NCBI GenBank assembly: GCA_965214295.1
Contig: OZ243944.1
Coordinates: 620,001 to 684,000, forward strand
From: JAJDUF01 sp965214295
Lineage (GTDB): Bacteria; Chloroflexota; UBA11872; UBA12225; JAJDUF01
Direction of reading: 5' to 3'
Length of the DNA stretch: 64,000 nt
Both the position numbers and the translations under genes were made by a program. Positions 17,522 to 25,501 of the stretch are shown here, in pieces. Numbering within the stretch: the stretch's first letter is position 1; each line of letters opens with the position of its first letter. The notes beneath the pieces are model-generated. The model did no database searches, was not told the DNA's origin, and saw only the letters and a program-made list of their open reading frames with translations.

Positions 17522-17937
17522 AGCGACGTGCCTCCTGCCATGCTTTCCACCAATGCCGCTCCTGCCAACCGTGCAAAGGTGCGGTCGAAGGTATAGAGCG
17601 GCTGCGCTCTGGCCCGTTTGGCCGCCGCGAGAATCATCAGGTCCGAGAAGTCGGCACCGCCCTGGCGGTAGGTAACAGCCGCCTGCGCTACTTCGTCGGC
17701 AGCCTCAACGACCAGACCCTCCGTAGCGATCAACTCATCCAGTACGGCTGCAATCTCATCGCGGGGTAGCCGATAGGCCCGTTCCAGCACCCAGACAACC
17801 TCGAGGATGACCTCGCGGCAGATGAAACCGGGCCGTTCCGAAGACAACTCCACTAGCAACGCCCGGGCTGCTTCCGCCTGTTCAGTATCGTCACGCACCA
17901 GATAACGAACGAGCACATTCGTGTCTATGGCAATCAC
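17518..17937 (-). CDS. PIN-domain ribonuclease toxin (VapC-like)
   Basis: A 139-residue PIN domain. The acidic active-site residues are visible: Asp5 in MIAIDTNVLVRY, Glu46 in the REVILEVVW helix, Asp96/Asp99 in GADFSDL and Asp118 in YTFDRTF. Such proteins cut tRNA, rRNA or mRNA when released from their antitoxin. The partner is the AbrB-type gene 74 bases upstream. The start is a GTG with AGAGG nine bases before it. It overlaps the next gene by ATGA, an unusual coupling of a toxin with a DUF262-HNH protein. Confidence 0.87.
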   Translation of the reverse strand: MIAIDTNVLVRYLVRDDTEQAEAARALLVELSSERPGFICREVILEVVWVLERAYRLPRDEIAAVLDELIATEGLVVEAADEVAQAAVTYRQGGADFSDLMILAAAKRARAQPLYTFDRTFARLAGAALVESMAGGTSL

Positions 17938-18011
17938 TTGCTCGCCTCTGCATCATTGGGGTCGGTCAAACCGGTCCGAATAATGTATGCGTGTGTCCGC
18001 TTCAATGGCGA

Positions 18012-18245
18012 TTACGCTTTACAGGCCCCGTCTGCGATAGCGCGCTCCATGTCCTCCAGGCTCAGTGCCGGGCCGTCATGCTTCAGCACGCCAAAGAGGC
18101 GGCCGATGGGACGTACCGCCCTGATCCGTACTTCTCCATCCTGGATGATGTAGCGCACCCGGTCCCCGGCCTGCACGCCAAGGGCCTCCCGCACCGCCTT
18201 GGGTAAGGTTGTCTTTCCCTTTGCCGTGATCCCGGATTCCGTCAT
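18012..18245 (-). CDS. AbrB/MazE-type antitoxin
   Basis: A 77-residue swapped-hairpin DNA-binding protein, with TAKGKTTLPKAVREALGVQAGDRVRYI typical of SpoVT-AbrB antitoxins (quoted in pieces: TAKGKTTLPKAVREAL, then GVQAGDRVRY). The C-terminal 30 residues would neutralise the PIN toxin. An in-frame GTG at 18263 lies inside a palindrome and has no ribosome-binding site, so ATG 18245 (GGAG about ten bases upstream) is preferred. It is the first gene of the three-gene cassette and probably represses its own promoter through the palindrome at 18260-18275. Confidence 0.83.
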   Translation of the reverse strand: MTESGITAKGKTTLPKAVREALGVQAGDRVRYIIQDGEVRIRAVRPIGRLFGVLKHDGPALSLEDMERAIADGACKA

Positions 18246-18259
18246 CGTGAACTCACGCT

Positions 18260-18275
18260 CCACACTACAGTGTGG
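18260..18275. promoter_or_regulatory. Palindromic operator of the toxin-antitoxin cassette
   Basis: CCACACT-AC-AGTGTGG, a perfect 7-bp inverted repeat just upstream of the antitoxin start, next to an A/T-rich stretch (18276-18298) that is rare in this genome and probably holds the promoter. AbrB-type antitoxins bind such sites with their toxin. Confidence 0.6.
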
Positions 18276-18344
18276 TGATTTAGGTCTTATTTTACCAGGA
18301 GGTTAGCAACGAGTCTGGCCATTCTGCAAAGTCTGGGCAACGCG

Positions 18345-18446
18345 ACGACCCGCGGCGGCGCTCGTGTGTCCCTCCCGCTGGAGGACCCGGGCATGCGGCT
18401 CATTCGCCACACTCGCGCCCCGCGCCAGCCGCGCTACCGGCCATAG
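18345..18446 (+). pseudogene. Remnant of a Gfo/Idh/MocA gene 3' end
   Basis: About 100 bases that translate as RGGARVSLPLEDPGMRLI.. and on to ..RQPRYRP before a TAG stop, almost the same as the C-terminus of the gene at 14079 (RGGARVSLPLADPNIRLI..). No upstream reading frame remains. It is either a target duplication made when the toxin-antitoxin/DUF262 cassette arrived or the end of a deleted third paralog. Confidence 0.75.
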
Positions 18447-18516
18447 GCGGCGCCGGTGATGGTACCGTGCCTCTATCAACCCCGTGCTCTCCGGGTACGG
18501 CGCTGCATCATGCCGG

Positions 18517-19401
18517 CTACTCCTCCAACCGGACCGGATTGCGTAACACCCCGATACCCGTCACCTCAGCCTCCATCATGTCGCCCGGCCGGAGCGGCAC
18601 CGTGGCCCCCACGTCGCCGGTCGCAATGATGTCGCCTGATCGGAGCGTTAGCCACTTCGAGGCCTCGGCCACCATCGCCGAGACGGTAAACCGCAGGTCT
18701 CGCGTGTTGCCCGCTTGTACCTGCTCGCCGTTCAGTCGGAAGGTGAGCTGGAGGTTGTGTGGATCATCGAGCTGGTCTTGGGGCACGAGCCACGGCCCCA
18801 CCGGGGCGCTGGTATCGAACGACTTGGCGACCGTCTGGTAGGCGCCTCGCATGGTGACATCGTTGAGGACCGTGTAGCCCCAGATGTACTCTTCCGCCCG
18901 GTCTTCCGGGATACTGCGGCCCTCTTTGCCAATCACCACCGTCAGCTCGGTTCCGTAGACCACCGGCTCGGGATAGTGGTGCTTGGGTAGCACGACATAG
19001 TCGTCCGGCCCGACCACGACCTGGGTGAGCTTGTAGAACGGGGTCGGCTTGGGATGCGGCTCCAGCCCGCCGATGACCACGTGGCTCTCGAACGTCCGGC
19101 CCATACAGATCACTTTGGTACTCGGCGTGATGGGCGCCCGCAGGCGCACCTCCGCCAGCGGGTATGCGAGCGGCGCACCGGTCGGCCCCTCCGTGCTATC
19201 CCCGTCCAGCGCCGCGGCCATCGCCCGCCTTGCTGCGGCCAGAACGGCCCTCCCGCCAGCGAGAAAGTCTGCAAGCGTAGCCGGCACGGTCGTGCCGACG
19301 AGGGCACTGCACTGCTCAAGATCGTAGACGCGGTCCGCAACGATGCCCCCTAGCCGCGCACCGGCGCCGGCGTCGTAGATACAAACCTTCAACTCCTGCA
19401 C
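18517..19401 (-). CDS. Fumarylacetoacetate hydrolase (FAH) family protein
   Basis: A 294-residue protein of the FAH fold, whose members hydrolyse or decarboxylate beta-diketo acids and acylpyruvates at the end of aromatic or sugar-acid breakdown. Seen: STKVICMGRTF before the core, VVYGTELTVVIGK with a metal-binding Glu, the NDVTMR segment with Asn-Asp, and the STGD-like ATGDVG turn near the end. The start is GTG 19401 with GGGAG about eight bases upstream. The longer frame would translate the 46-bp repeat at 19450-19495. It sits just downstream of the sialidase-like gene on the same strand. Confidence 0.84.
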   Translation of the reverse strand: MQELKVCIYDAGAGARLGGIVADRVYDLEQCSALVGTTVPATLADFLAGGRAVLAAARRAMAAALDGDSTEGPTGAPLAYPLAEVRLRAPITPSTKVICMGRTFESHVVIGGLEPHPKPTPFYKLTQVVVGPDDYVVLPKHHYPEPVVYGTELTVVIGKEGRSIPEDRAEEYIWGYTVLNDVTMRGAYQTVAKSFDTSAPVGPWLVPQDQLDDPHNLQLTFRLNGEQVQAGNTRDLRFTVSAMVAEASKWLTLRSGDIIATGDVGATVPLRPGDMMEAEVTGIGVLRNPVRLEE

Positions 19402-19449
19402 GATGCTCTCCCTTTCTCCGGACCTACCCTCGCCCGCCTCCAGCACACT

Positions 19450-19495
19450 CCCCCTCTCTATCGCTTGGCGATGGAGAGGGGGCCGGGGGGTGAGG
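19450..19495. repeat. 46-bp dispersed element, copy 2
   Basis: Identical to 11535-11580 over all 46 bases. Perfect identity eight kilobases away suggests recent spread. Confidence 0.87.
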
Positions 19496-19499
19496 CCGG

Positions 19500-20717
19500 T
19501 CACTCGATCCGGAAGAAGCTGCCGGCGATGTACCGGGTGCCCCCGAAGTTATTGCCATCGTCTTCCATGAAGTAGTAAGCGGTGAAGATGCGCCCATCGT
19601 CCAGCTGGGTAGCTACCGGGTAGCCGAGATCCCCGCCACTTCCGTCGTCGCGCACAACGGCCTCCGCCGACCAGGTGGCCCCGTCGTCCTCGCTGACCAG
19701 CAGGCCAATTCCCGACGGAAAACGCCGCCGCGCAAAGAGCACCACGATCCGCCCATCGCGCAGGCGCAGCGGCCAGGGCGAACGGTAGAGCCAGCCGCCG
19801 CCGCCCGCGCCCGGCCGGCGGCGGGCTGCCCAGGGGGAGTGCCCCCAGGCGACAATCGGCCGGGGCGCACTCCAGCTATACCCCCCGTCATCGGAGCAGG
19901 TCAGCTCGATCGTGTTCCGCAGACCATTATCAATGCGATTGAAGTAGCATTGCAACCGCCCGCTGGGCAGCAGGATCAGGTTGGCGTAGCCGTGCCGGCC
20001 TCTGGCCGGCGGCTCGTTGCCTATCTGCGCCAGGTACGTCCAGCTGAGGCCGTTGTCGTCCGAGCCGTACAGCCCCGTGATGGCGTTGTAGTAGTCCCGG
20101 GGGCTACTCCCGCTGTTGCGGTTGTCCAGCCACGCCGGCACCACGAGCGTACCGTCCGGAAACTGGATCGGCGCGGCCCCGTCTACGGAGACGAAGTTGA
20201 AGCCGGGCGGCGGCGAGAGGCGTGTCGGCACCGCCTCCCAGGTGTACCCTCGGTCGCCGGAGCGCACGGCAAAGCACTCCAGCGAGGGGCGCCCCTCGGG
20301 ATCATCCGGGCCGGTCGCATGGCGAGGAAAGGCGACCATCGCGTCGGGACCGGTGAGGTCTATCTCCTCTCGCGCTGCCCCCGGCTCGTCGGCGCGCTGC
20401 AGGATCGCTTGCCGCTCGGCCAGCGGGCGCGCGTGATCCCAGATGACCACGTCGTTCTCGCGCCGCCACGTCTCGCCGTGATCCAGCGACCGCTGGAGCA
20501 GCACTTGGGATCGCCCCATATAGTTGTGGTGGCCATGCGCGATGTTCTCGCGGGTCTCGTAGGTGGCCGGCGCATGGAAATGGGACACTGCGATCTCGCC
20601 GTTGCCGAAGTTGCGGACCGGCGACTGGCGAGGATGGCCACAGTAGCGGTCCTTGCTGTAGCACAGCTTGCTGTGACGCACGTCGGTCACTGGCGGTGCG
20701 GTGCGGTTCATCAACAT
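19500..20717 (-). CDS. BNR-repeat (sialidase-like) protein
   Basis: A 405-residue six-bladed beta-propeller. Five Asp-box motifs (SxDxGxxW type) are seen: SLDHGETW, SGDRGYTW, SDDNGLSW, SDDGGYSW and SEDDGATW. No signal peptide is evident, so the protein is probably cytoplasmic. Asp-boxes are structural; the arginine triad and nucleophile of true sialidases cannot be confirmed by eye, so it may be another glycoside- or uronate-processing propeller. Start ATG 20717 has GGGAGG upstream; ATG 20711 is an alternative. A truncated copy of the same gene lies at 22756-23061, beyond the solute-binding protein gene. Confidence 0.8.
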   Translation of the reverse strand: MLMNRTAPPVTDVRHSKLCYSKDRYCGHPRQSPVRNFGNGEIAVSHFHAPATYETRENIAHGHHNYMGRSQVLLQRSLDHGETWRRENDVVIWDHARPLAERQAILQRADEPGAAREEIDLTGPDAMVAFPRHATGPDDPEGRPSLECFAVRSGDRGYTWEAVPTRLSPPPGFNFVSVDGAAPIQFPDGTLVVPAWLDNRNSGSSPRDYYNAITGLYGSDDNGLSWTYLAQIGNEPPARGRHGYANLILLPSGRLQCYFNRIDNGLRNTIELTCSDDGGYSWSAPRPIVAWGHSPWAARRRPGAGGGGWLYRSPWPLRLRDGRIVVLFARRRFPSGIGLLVSEDDGATWSAEAVVRDDGSGGDLGYPVATQLDDGRIFTAYYFMEDDGNNFGGTRYIAGSFFRIE

Positions 20718-20984
20718 TCGTCCTCCCGGTACTGGCTTGGCCAATGCCGTCTCAGTGGTCAGTGGAAATACACCGTACCCCCGCCACATAGCCTGATAGG
20801 GGTAGGTTTTCGCGTAGCGAGGTGTACCTACCCCCCTCCCTGAAGGGAAGAGGCGAGAGGTCCTCGTCGTGGCTGCCCTCACCCCGGCCCTCTCCCACGG
20901 GGAGAGGGCCCGGCGGGCGGCCGCCAGGACTCCCTTTCCCTGGAGGGAAGGGGCCGGGGGATGAGGCGCACATGCCGGCGCTGC

Positions 20985-22568
20985 CTACAGCTTGTCGGCC
21001 TGCTCCTGGTTGAACTTCTCCAGCAGCAGGTTGAGCTGGCGGGCCGTCTCGGCCACGGCGTCCTTGAGATTGAGGTTCGGCGTCTTGCCGATATCGTCCA
21101 GCAGCGATGCCGTAGCGCGGTAGTGGTCGAAGTAGGCGGGATGAGCCGGGCGGAAGGAGTAGTTGTCGAGGGCCTCCAGGAAGACCTTGAACGGTGGTGC
21201 GTTCTCCAGCGCCGCCTGGTACTCCGCGGTCTCGCGGGAGGAGCGGCGGTTGGGCAGGAAGTACTCGATGGCCGAATAGTGCGCCGCCTGATCGGCAGCC
21301 ACCATGAACTTGTGGACTTCCCAGCTGGCATCTTCCAGCTCGGGCGGGTTTTTCACCATCTGCACGCCCCGGCCGAACGAGATCACGAACGGCTCCTTCC
21401 GCTTGGGCGGTGGCGACACGTACATGTTCTCCATGCCGCCGATGGCCTCGGCAAAGCTGAGGATGCGGAAGCGACTGGTCTCGTAGTACATGCCGATTTC
21501 GCCCTTGCGGAAGTCGGAGTCCGGCTTGCCGGCCTCCTTGAAGTAATCGCCATGTGGCCGGTGTACCTGGTACTTGTGATGCAGGTCGTGGATGAACTGG
21601 GCCGCATCCAGCCCTTCCGGGCTGTCGTAGCCGACCTTGGTGTAGTCACCGTTGTACATCTCACCCCCGGCCTGCTTGAACAGATTGGCAAACACGGCCG
21701 CGTTACGCATATGGGCAATGGCCCACTTGTTGGACTCTCGCCCCGGCCCCAGGGCGCCCTGCATCGTCACGCAGTAGTCCGCCAGGTCGTCCCAGGTATA
21801 GCCCAACTCCAGCGGCTCCAGCCCCGCTTCCCGGACCAGGTTGAGGTTGGTGTAGGGCAAGTCCGCATTGGGGGCGATTTCCAGCGAGAACAGCTTGCCC
21901 CGGAAGTACATGGACTGCAACACCGGCTCGTAGAAGTCGTCCAGCTGGGCGGCGAAGTTCCTGTCCGACTTGATGAAGCGATCCTGCACATCCACCAGGA
22001 TGCCGGCGATGGCAAACAGCCCGGCGTGCCAGGAGGGCCAGAGAATCAGCTGCGGCTGCGTGCCGGCGGCATAGCTGGCGATCAGCTTCTCCATATGGGG
22101 GCCGCTCGGCCGCGGGTTGAGGCTGACGAAGGTGTCGTTGCTCTGTTCGTTCCAGCGCCTGACGTTGTCGTGCATGGCCTTCCGACCATAGTTCAAGGCG
22201 CTCCCATCAGCGTAGTCAACGGCCCAAAACTCGAGCTTCTTCGGCGCGATACGCTCGGCCGGCTTCTGCACCACCTTCTCGACAGTGACTACCCGCTCAA
22301 CAACGACTGGCTTCTCGACGACGACCGGCTTCTCGACCGTGACCACCTTCTCCTGCACGATAGTCTGCGTCTGCCCGGCCGTCCCGGCTGCTCCGGTCGC
22401 CCCGGCCGCCCCGGTTGCGCCGCGCTCACCCTGCACGCCCGCAGGCCCGGCCGGGCCAGCGGGCCCTTGGACATAGCGCACCTCGATTTCACCGCAGGCC
22501 GCTGCCAGCAATCCGCCCAGCGCGGCTGCGGCGCCACCCAGATACCGTCTACGGATTACGCTTGCCAT
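20985..22568 (-). CDS. Extracellular solute-binding lipoprotein with collagen-like stalk
   Basis: A 527-residue family-1 type solute-binding protein. The signal is RRRYLGGAAAALGG followed by the lipobox LAAAC, so the protein is a membrane-anchored lipoprotein, probably exported by Tat. The first ~30 mature residues are Gly-X-Y triplets (GPAGPAGPAGVQGERG and on), followed by VEKPVVVEK repeats, a stiff stalk before the binding domain. Start ATG 22568 has AGGAGGGAG upstream. Such proteins normally feed sugars or oligosaccharides to ABC permeases, but none is encoded in the window. Between the sialidase-like gene and its remnant, it may bind products of the same substrate. Confidence 0.85.
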   Translation of the reverse strand: MASVIRRRYLGGAAAALGGLLAAACGEIEVRYVQGPAGPAGPAGVQGERGATGAAGATGAAGTAGQTQTIVQEKVVTVEKPVVVEKPVVVERVVTVEKVVQKPAERIAPKKLEFWAVDYADGSALNYGRKAMHDNVRRWNEQSNDTFVSLNPRPSGPHMEKLIASYAAGTQPQLILWPSWHAGLFAIAGILVDVQDRFIKSDRNFAAQLDDFYEPVLQSMYFRGKLFSLEIAPNADLPYTNLNLVREAGLEPLELGYTWDDLADYCVTMQGALGPGRESNKWAIAHMRNAAVFANLFKQAGGEMYNGDYTKVGYDSPEGLDAAQFIHDLHHKYQVHRPHGDYFKEAGKPDSDFRKGEIGMYYETSRFRILSFAEAIGGMENMYVSPPPKRKEPFVISFGRGVQMVKNPPELEDASWEVHKFMVAADQAAHYSAIEYFLPNRRSSRETAEYQAALENAPPFKVFLEALDNYSFRPAHPAYFDHYRATASLLDDIGKTPNLNLKDAVAETARQLNLLLEKFNQEQADKL

Positions 22569-22755
22569 CGGCACTCCCTCCTGCCAGCTCTCTCCCCCGA
22601 TGGGAGACTATGGCTCGCATCGCCGGTGCTCCCTGGCGCCCCGCGAGCCGGTAGGCACCGCGACTATCATACTCACTGGCCTACCTGTGTGCCACATCCC
22701 CCCTCACCTCACCTGCCGTCAGCGTAGGGGTGCGCTGTCCCCTCCCAGGCGCCCG

Positions 22756-23061
22756 TCATTGGCCCGAAAAATAGGTTGTCCGGCGACCCAGAGGCCAGGG
22801 GGTGTTGCGCCGGCCGAAGACGACGACGATCCGCCCATCGTGCAGGCGCAGCGGCCACGGCGACCGATAGTGTACGCCCTGGCGCCGCGCGCCGGTCCAG
22901 GCGTGTGTGCGGTACTCGGTCGGCGCATGGAAATGGGACACTGCGATCTCGCCGTTGCCGAAGTTGCGGGCCGGCAGCTGGCGCGGATGGCCGCAGTAGC
23001 GGTCTTTGCTGTAGCACATGCTGTGGTGGATGTCGGTCAACGTCGGGACAGCACGGGCCAT
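22756..23061 (-). pseudogene. Internally deleted copy of the BNR/sialidase-like gene
   Basis: A 101-codon frame whose first ~50 residues match the N-terminus of the protein at 19500-20717 (CYSKDRYCGHPRQ, then NFGNGEIAVSHFHAP) and whose next part jumps to its C-terminal region (YRSPWPLRLHDGRIVVVFGR). About 270 residues, including all Asp-boxes, are missing. It is therefore a duplicate that has lost its middle. Confidence 0.8.
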
Positions 23062-23279
23062 GATCGCTGCTTCTCTCCGGAGATGCTACCGGAACAGGCC
23101 ATGCCCGACCAAGTTTACGCTCCCTCGCGCTCCCGTAATAGCCGCTCGATGGGCACGCTGATACGGTCGTGCCCGGCATCATTGATGCACCGGGCATCGT
23201 CGCCACGGTGACATTCCGGCTGCGGGAAGATGCCTTGTTGACATCCTCCCCCTGCGGTACAGTGAGACTGCACGAGGTA

Positions 23280-23293
23280 CGGTACACGTACCG
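23280..23293. promoter_or_regulatory. Palindromic operator candidate before the oxidoreductase gene
   Basis: CGGTAC-AC-GTACCG, a perfect 6-bp inverted repeat about 35 bases upstream of the start at 23327. A TTGACA sequence lies at 23238-23243, but no good -10 is at the right spacing. Confidence 0.4.
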
Positions 23294-23326
23294 GATAGCA
23301 GCCTTCCGGACCGAGGGAGCGTGAAG

Positions 23327-25288
23327 ATGGCCAAATTCGAGCATTTGTTCACGCCAATCACCATCGGCAACGTCAGCTTGAAGAATCGTATCTATAGCAG
23401 TGGCCATATCCCGGGCTTCTCCAACGGCGGGTATCCTGGCGAACGGTACCGGGACTATCACGCCGAGAAGGCCAAAGGTGGGGTCGGGCTGACGATCTTT
23501 GGTGGCTCGACCAGCATCATGGCCAATTCACCGGCGACTGCGTGGTCCATGCTGGCGAACCGCGACGACCGCATCATCCCCCACTACCAGGAGTTGGCCG
23601 CTGCGGTGCATACGCATGGCGCCAAGATCATGACCCAGCTCACACATCTGGGCCGGCGTTCCGGGTCGGATGCAGAGCAATGGTTGCCCCTCGTTGCCCC
23701 GTCGCAAATTCCGGAACCGTATCACCGCGAGATACCCCATACGCTGGAGGAGCATCAGATTTGGGACATCATCCGTGCCTTCGGGCAGGCCGTGCGGCGC
23801 TGCCAAGCCGGCGGGCTAGATGGTGTAGAGCTTTCGGCGGCGCACAACCATCTCATTGATTGTTTCTGGTCGCCGCAATGCAACCGTCGCACCGATCAGT
23901 GGGGCGGCTCCCTAGAGAACCGCCTCCGGTTCAGTATGGAAGTGTTAGCGGAAATCCGCGCGGTGGTCGGACGCAGCTATGTCGTCGGTATGCGTATCAC
24001 CGGCGATGAGCTCCGCGCTCGTGGATTGACGCTCGATGAGATGAAAGAGATCGCCCAACGGTTGGCGGCTACCGGCCTCTTGGACTTTTTCAGCATCATT
24101 GGCGGCTCGGCGGAGAACTGGGTGAACCTCGCCGCGATCATCCCCAATATGATGTTCCCATCTCAGCCCTACGCCTCGCTGGCCGCTGCGATCAAGGCGG
24201 TGGTTAACCTCCCCATTCTCCATGCGGGGAAGATTATGGACCCCATCATGGCCGAGCGGCTGCTGGCCACCGGCTGGGTGGACCTGGTAGGCATGACCCG
24301 GGCGATCATCGCCGATCCGCACCTACCGCACAAAGCGCGGGCCGGTCGGCTGACCGACATCCGCCCCTGTGTCGGCGCGAATACATGCATTGACCGGCTG
24401 TACTTTGGCAAACCCATCACCTGCATTCACAATCCCCTCATCGGCCGCGAGCAGGAGCTGGCCGAGTGGCACCCCGCAGCAAGAAAAAAGAAGGTCCTCG
24501 TGATCGGCGGGGGGCCGGGTGGGTTGGAGGCTGCACGGATGGCCGCGTTGCGGGGACACGAAGTAATTCTCTACGAGAAGACCGGTCAGCTCGGTGGTCA
24601 GGTCCTGCTCAGTGCCAGAGCACCCCAGCGCGAATCCATGGCTGACATCACCCGCTGGCTAGTAGCGCAGATCGAGCAGCTGGCGGTGGAGGTCCGCCTC
24701 ACCGGCACAGCCAGCGTCGAGACGGTGTTGGCCGAGCAGCCGGATGCGGTCATCGTGGCCACGGGCAGCCGTCCCTATCGGCCCTTGCTACCCGGATTCG
24801 ATGCACCGCATGTGGTCAGCAGTTGGGAGGTGCTGTCCGGGACGGTCGAGGCCGGGCAGCGGGTGTTGATCGTGGATGATGATGCCATCCCGGAGATCGG
24901 CCCGAGCGTCGCGGACTACTTGGCGCAGCGCGGCCGGCAGGTCGAGGTCGTCACGCGGCTGCGCTATGTGGGCGAAGGGTTGGGCGATACCACGTTCCCG
25001 GTGGTATACCAGCGGCTGTTCGCAGCCGGCGTGGTCGCGACGCCGCATGTCCGGCCGCTGTCTATTGACGGCCGCCGTGTGACGCTGCAACACGTGTATT
25101 CACGGTGCCAGGAGCACCGCGAGAGCGTGGATACGGTGGTGCTGGCGATGGGGCATCGCTCGGTAGACGATCTGTATCACGCGCTCAACGGTCGCGTCCC
25201 GGAGCTGCATCTCATCGGCGATGCGATGGCCCCCCGTGGCGTGCATGCCGCCATTCTGGAAGGTACGCGAGCCGCGCGCGCCCTCTGA
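23327..25288 (+). CDS. Old-yellow-enzyme-type NADH:flavin oxidoreductase (2,4-dienoyl-CoA reductase / TMA dehydrogenase family)
   Basis: A 653-residue fusion. An N-terminal FMN TIM barrel (about 1-335) is followed by Fe-S ligands and an FAD/NAD domain with VLVIGGGPGGLEAA (about 387). The usual cluster motif Cx2Cx3Cx11C appears as Cys348, Ala351, Cys354 and Cys366, so the second cysteine is replaced by Ala. I recall similar variants in this family, but this may weaken or change the cluster. The enzymes reduce enoyl groups or demethylate amines. The start is ATG 23327, eight bases after GAGGGAG; a GTG at 23321 is too close to that site. The gene stands alone on the plus strand. Confidence 0.87.
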   Translation: MAKFEHLFTPITIGNVSLKNRIYSSGHIPGFSNGGYPGERYRDYHAEKAKGGVGLTIFGGSTSIMANSPATAWSMLANRDDRIIPHYQELAAAVHTHGAKIMTQLTHLGRRSGSDAEQWLPLVAPSQIPEPYHREIPHTLEEHQIWDIIRAFGQAVRRCQAGGLDGVELSAAHNHLIDCFWSPQCNRRTDQWGGSLENRLRFSMEVLAEIRAVVGRSYVVGMRITGDELRARGLTLDEMKEIAQRLAATGLLDFFSIIGGSAENWVNLAAIIPNMMFPSQPYASLAAAIKAVVNLPILHAGKIMDPIMAERLLATGWVDLVGMTRAIIADPHLPHKARAGRLTDIRPCVGANTCIDRLYFGKPITCIHNPLIGREQELAEWHPAARKKKVLVIGGGPGGLEAARMAALRGHEVILYEKTGQLGGQVLLSARAPQRESMADITRWLVAQIEQLAVEVRLTGTASVETVLAEQPDAVIVATGSRPYRPLLPGFDAPHVVSSWEVLSGTVEAGQRVLIVDDDAIPEIGPSVADYLAQRGRQVEVVTRLRYVGEGLGDTTFPVVYQRLFAAGVVATPHVRPLSIDGRRVTLQHVYSRCQEHRESVDTVVLAMGHRSVDDLYHALNGRVPELHLIGDAMAPRGVHAAILEGTRAARAL

Positions 25289-25311
25289 TCCCGGCCGGAA
25301 AACCCGCAGCG

Positions 25312-25352
25312 ATGAATATGGCAGCGGCTCCTCTCCTCGTCACCCCGGCGCA
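25312..25352. repeat. GGGCATGAAYAYGG-type element, copy near 25.3 kb
   Basis: Resembles 28914-28958 and 29963-30006 (core ATGAAtATGGCaG.. then TCACnCCGGCG). It is followed at 25438-25489 by a variant of the 46-bp element. Confidence 0.5.
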
Positions 25353-25437
25353 GGCCAGGGCCGGGGACCTGGACGGCGGCTTCTGTCGCAATGACGGAGG
25401 AGGGCTATTTTCATGCCAATGACGGGCGCGGCAGGAG

Positions 25438-25489
25438 CCCCCTTTCTATCGCTCGGCGATGGAGAGAGGGCTTCTGTTGGGGGGTGAGG
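25438..25489. repeat. 46-bp dispersed element, variant copy
   Basis: Core TATCGCTCGGCGATGG with the 3' part GGGGGGTGAGG kept and a few inserted bases between. Confidence 0.75.
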
Positions 25490-25501
25490 CCGCGCCTACG
25501 G

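Noticed and set aside
20961..22727. Long plus-strand open frame opposite the first solute-binding protein gene
   Set aside because: It is antisense to a gene with clear signal, stalk and family features; long antisense frames are expected at this GC content. Its low-complexity Val/His content matches no family.
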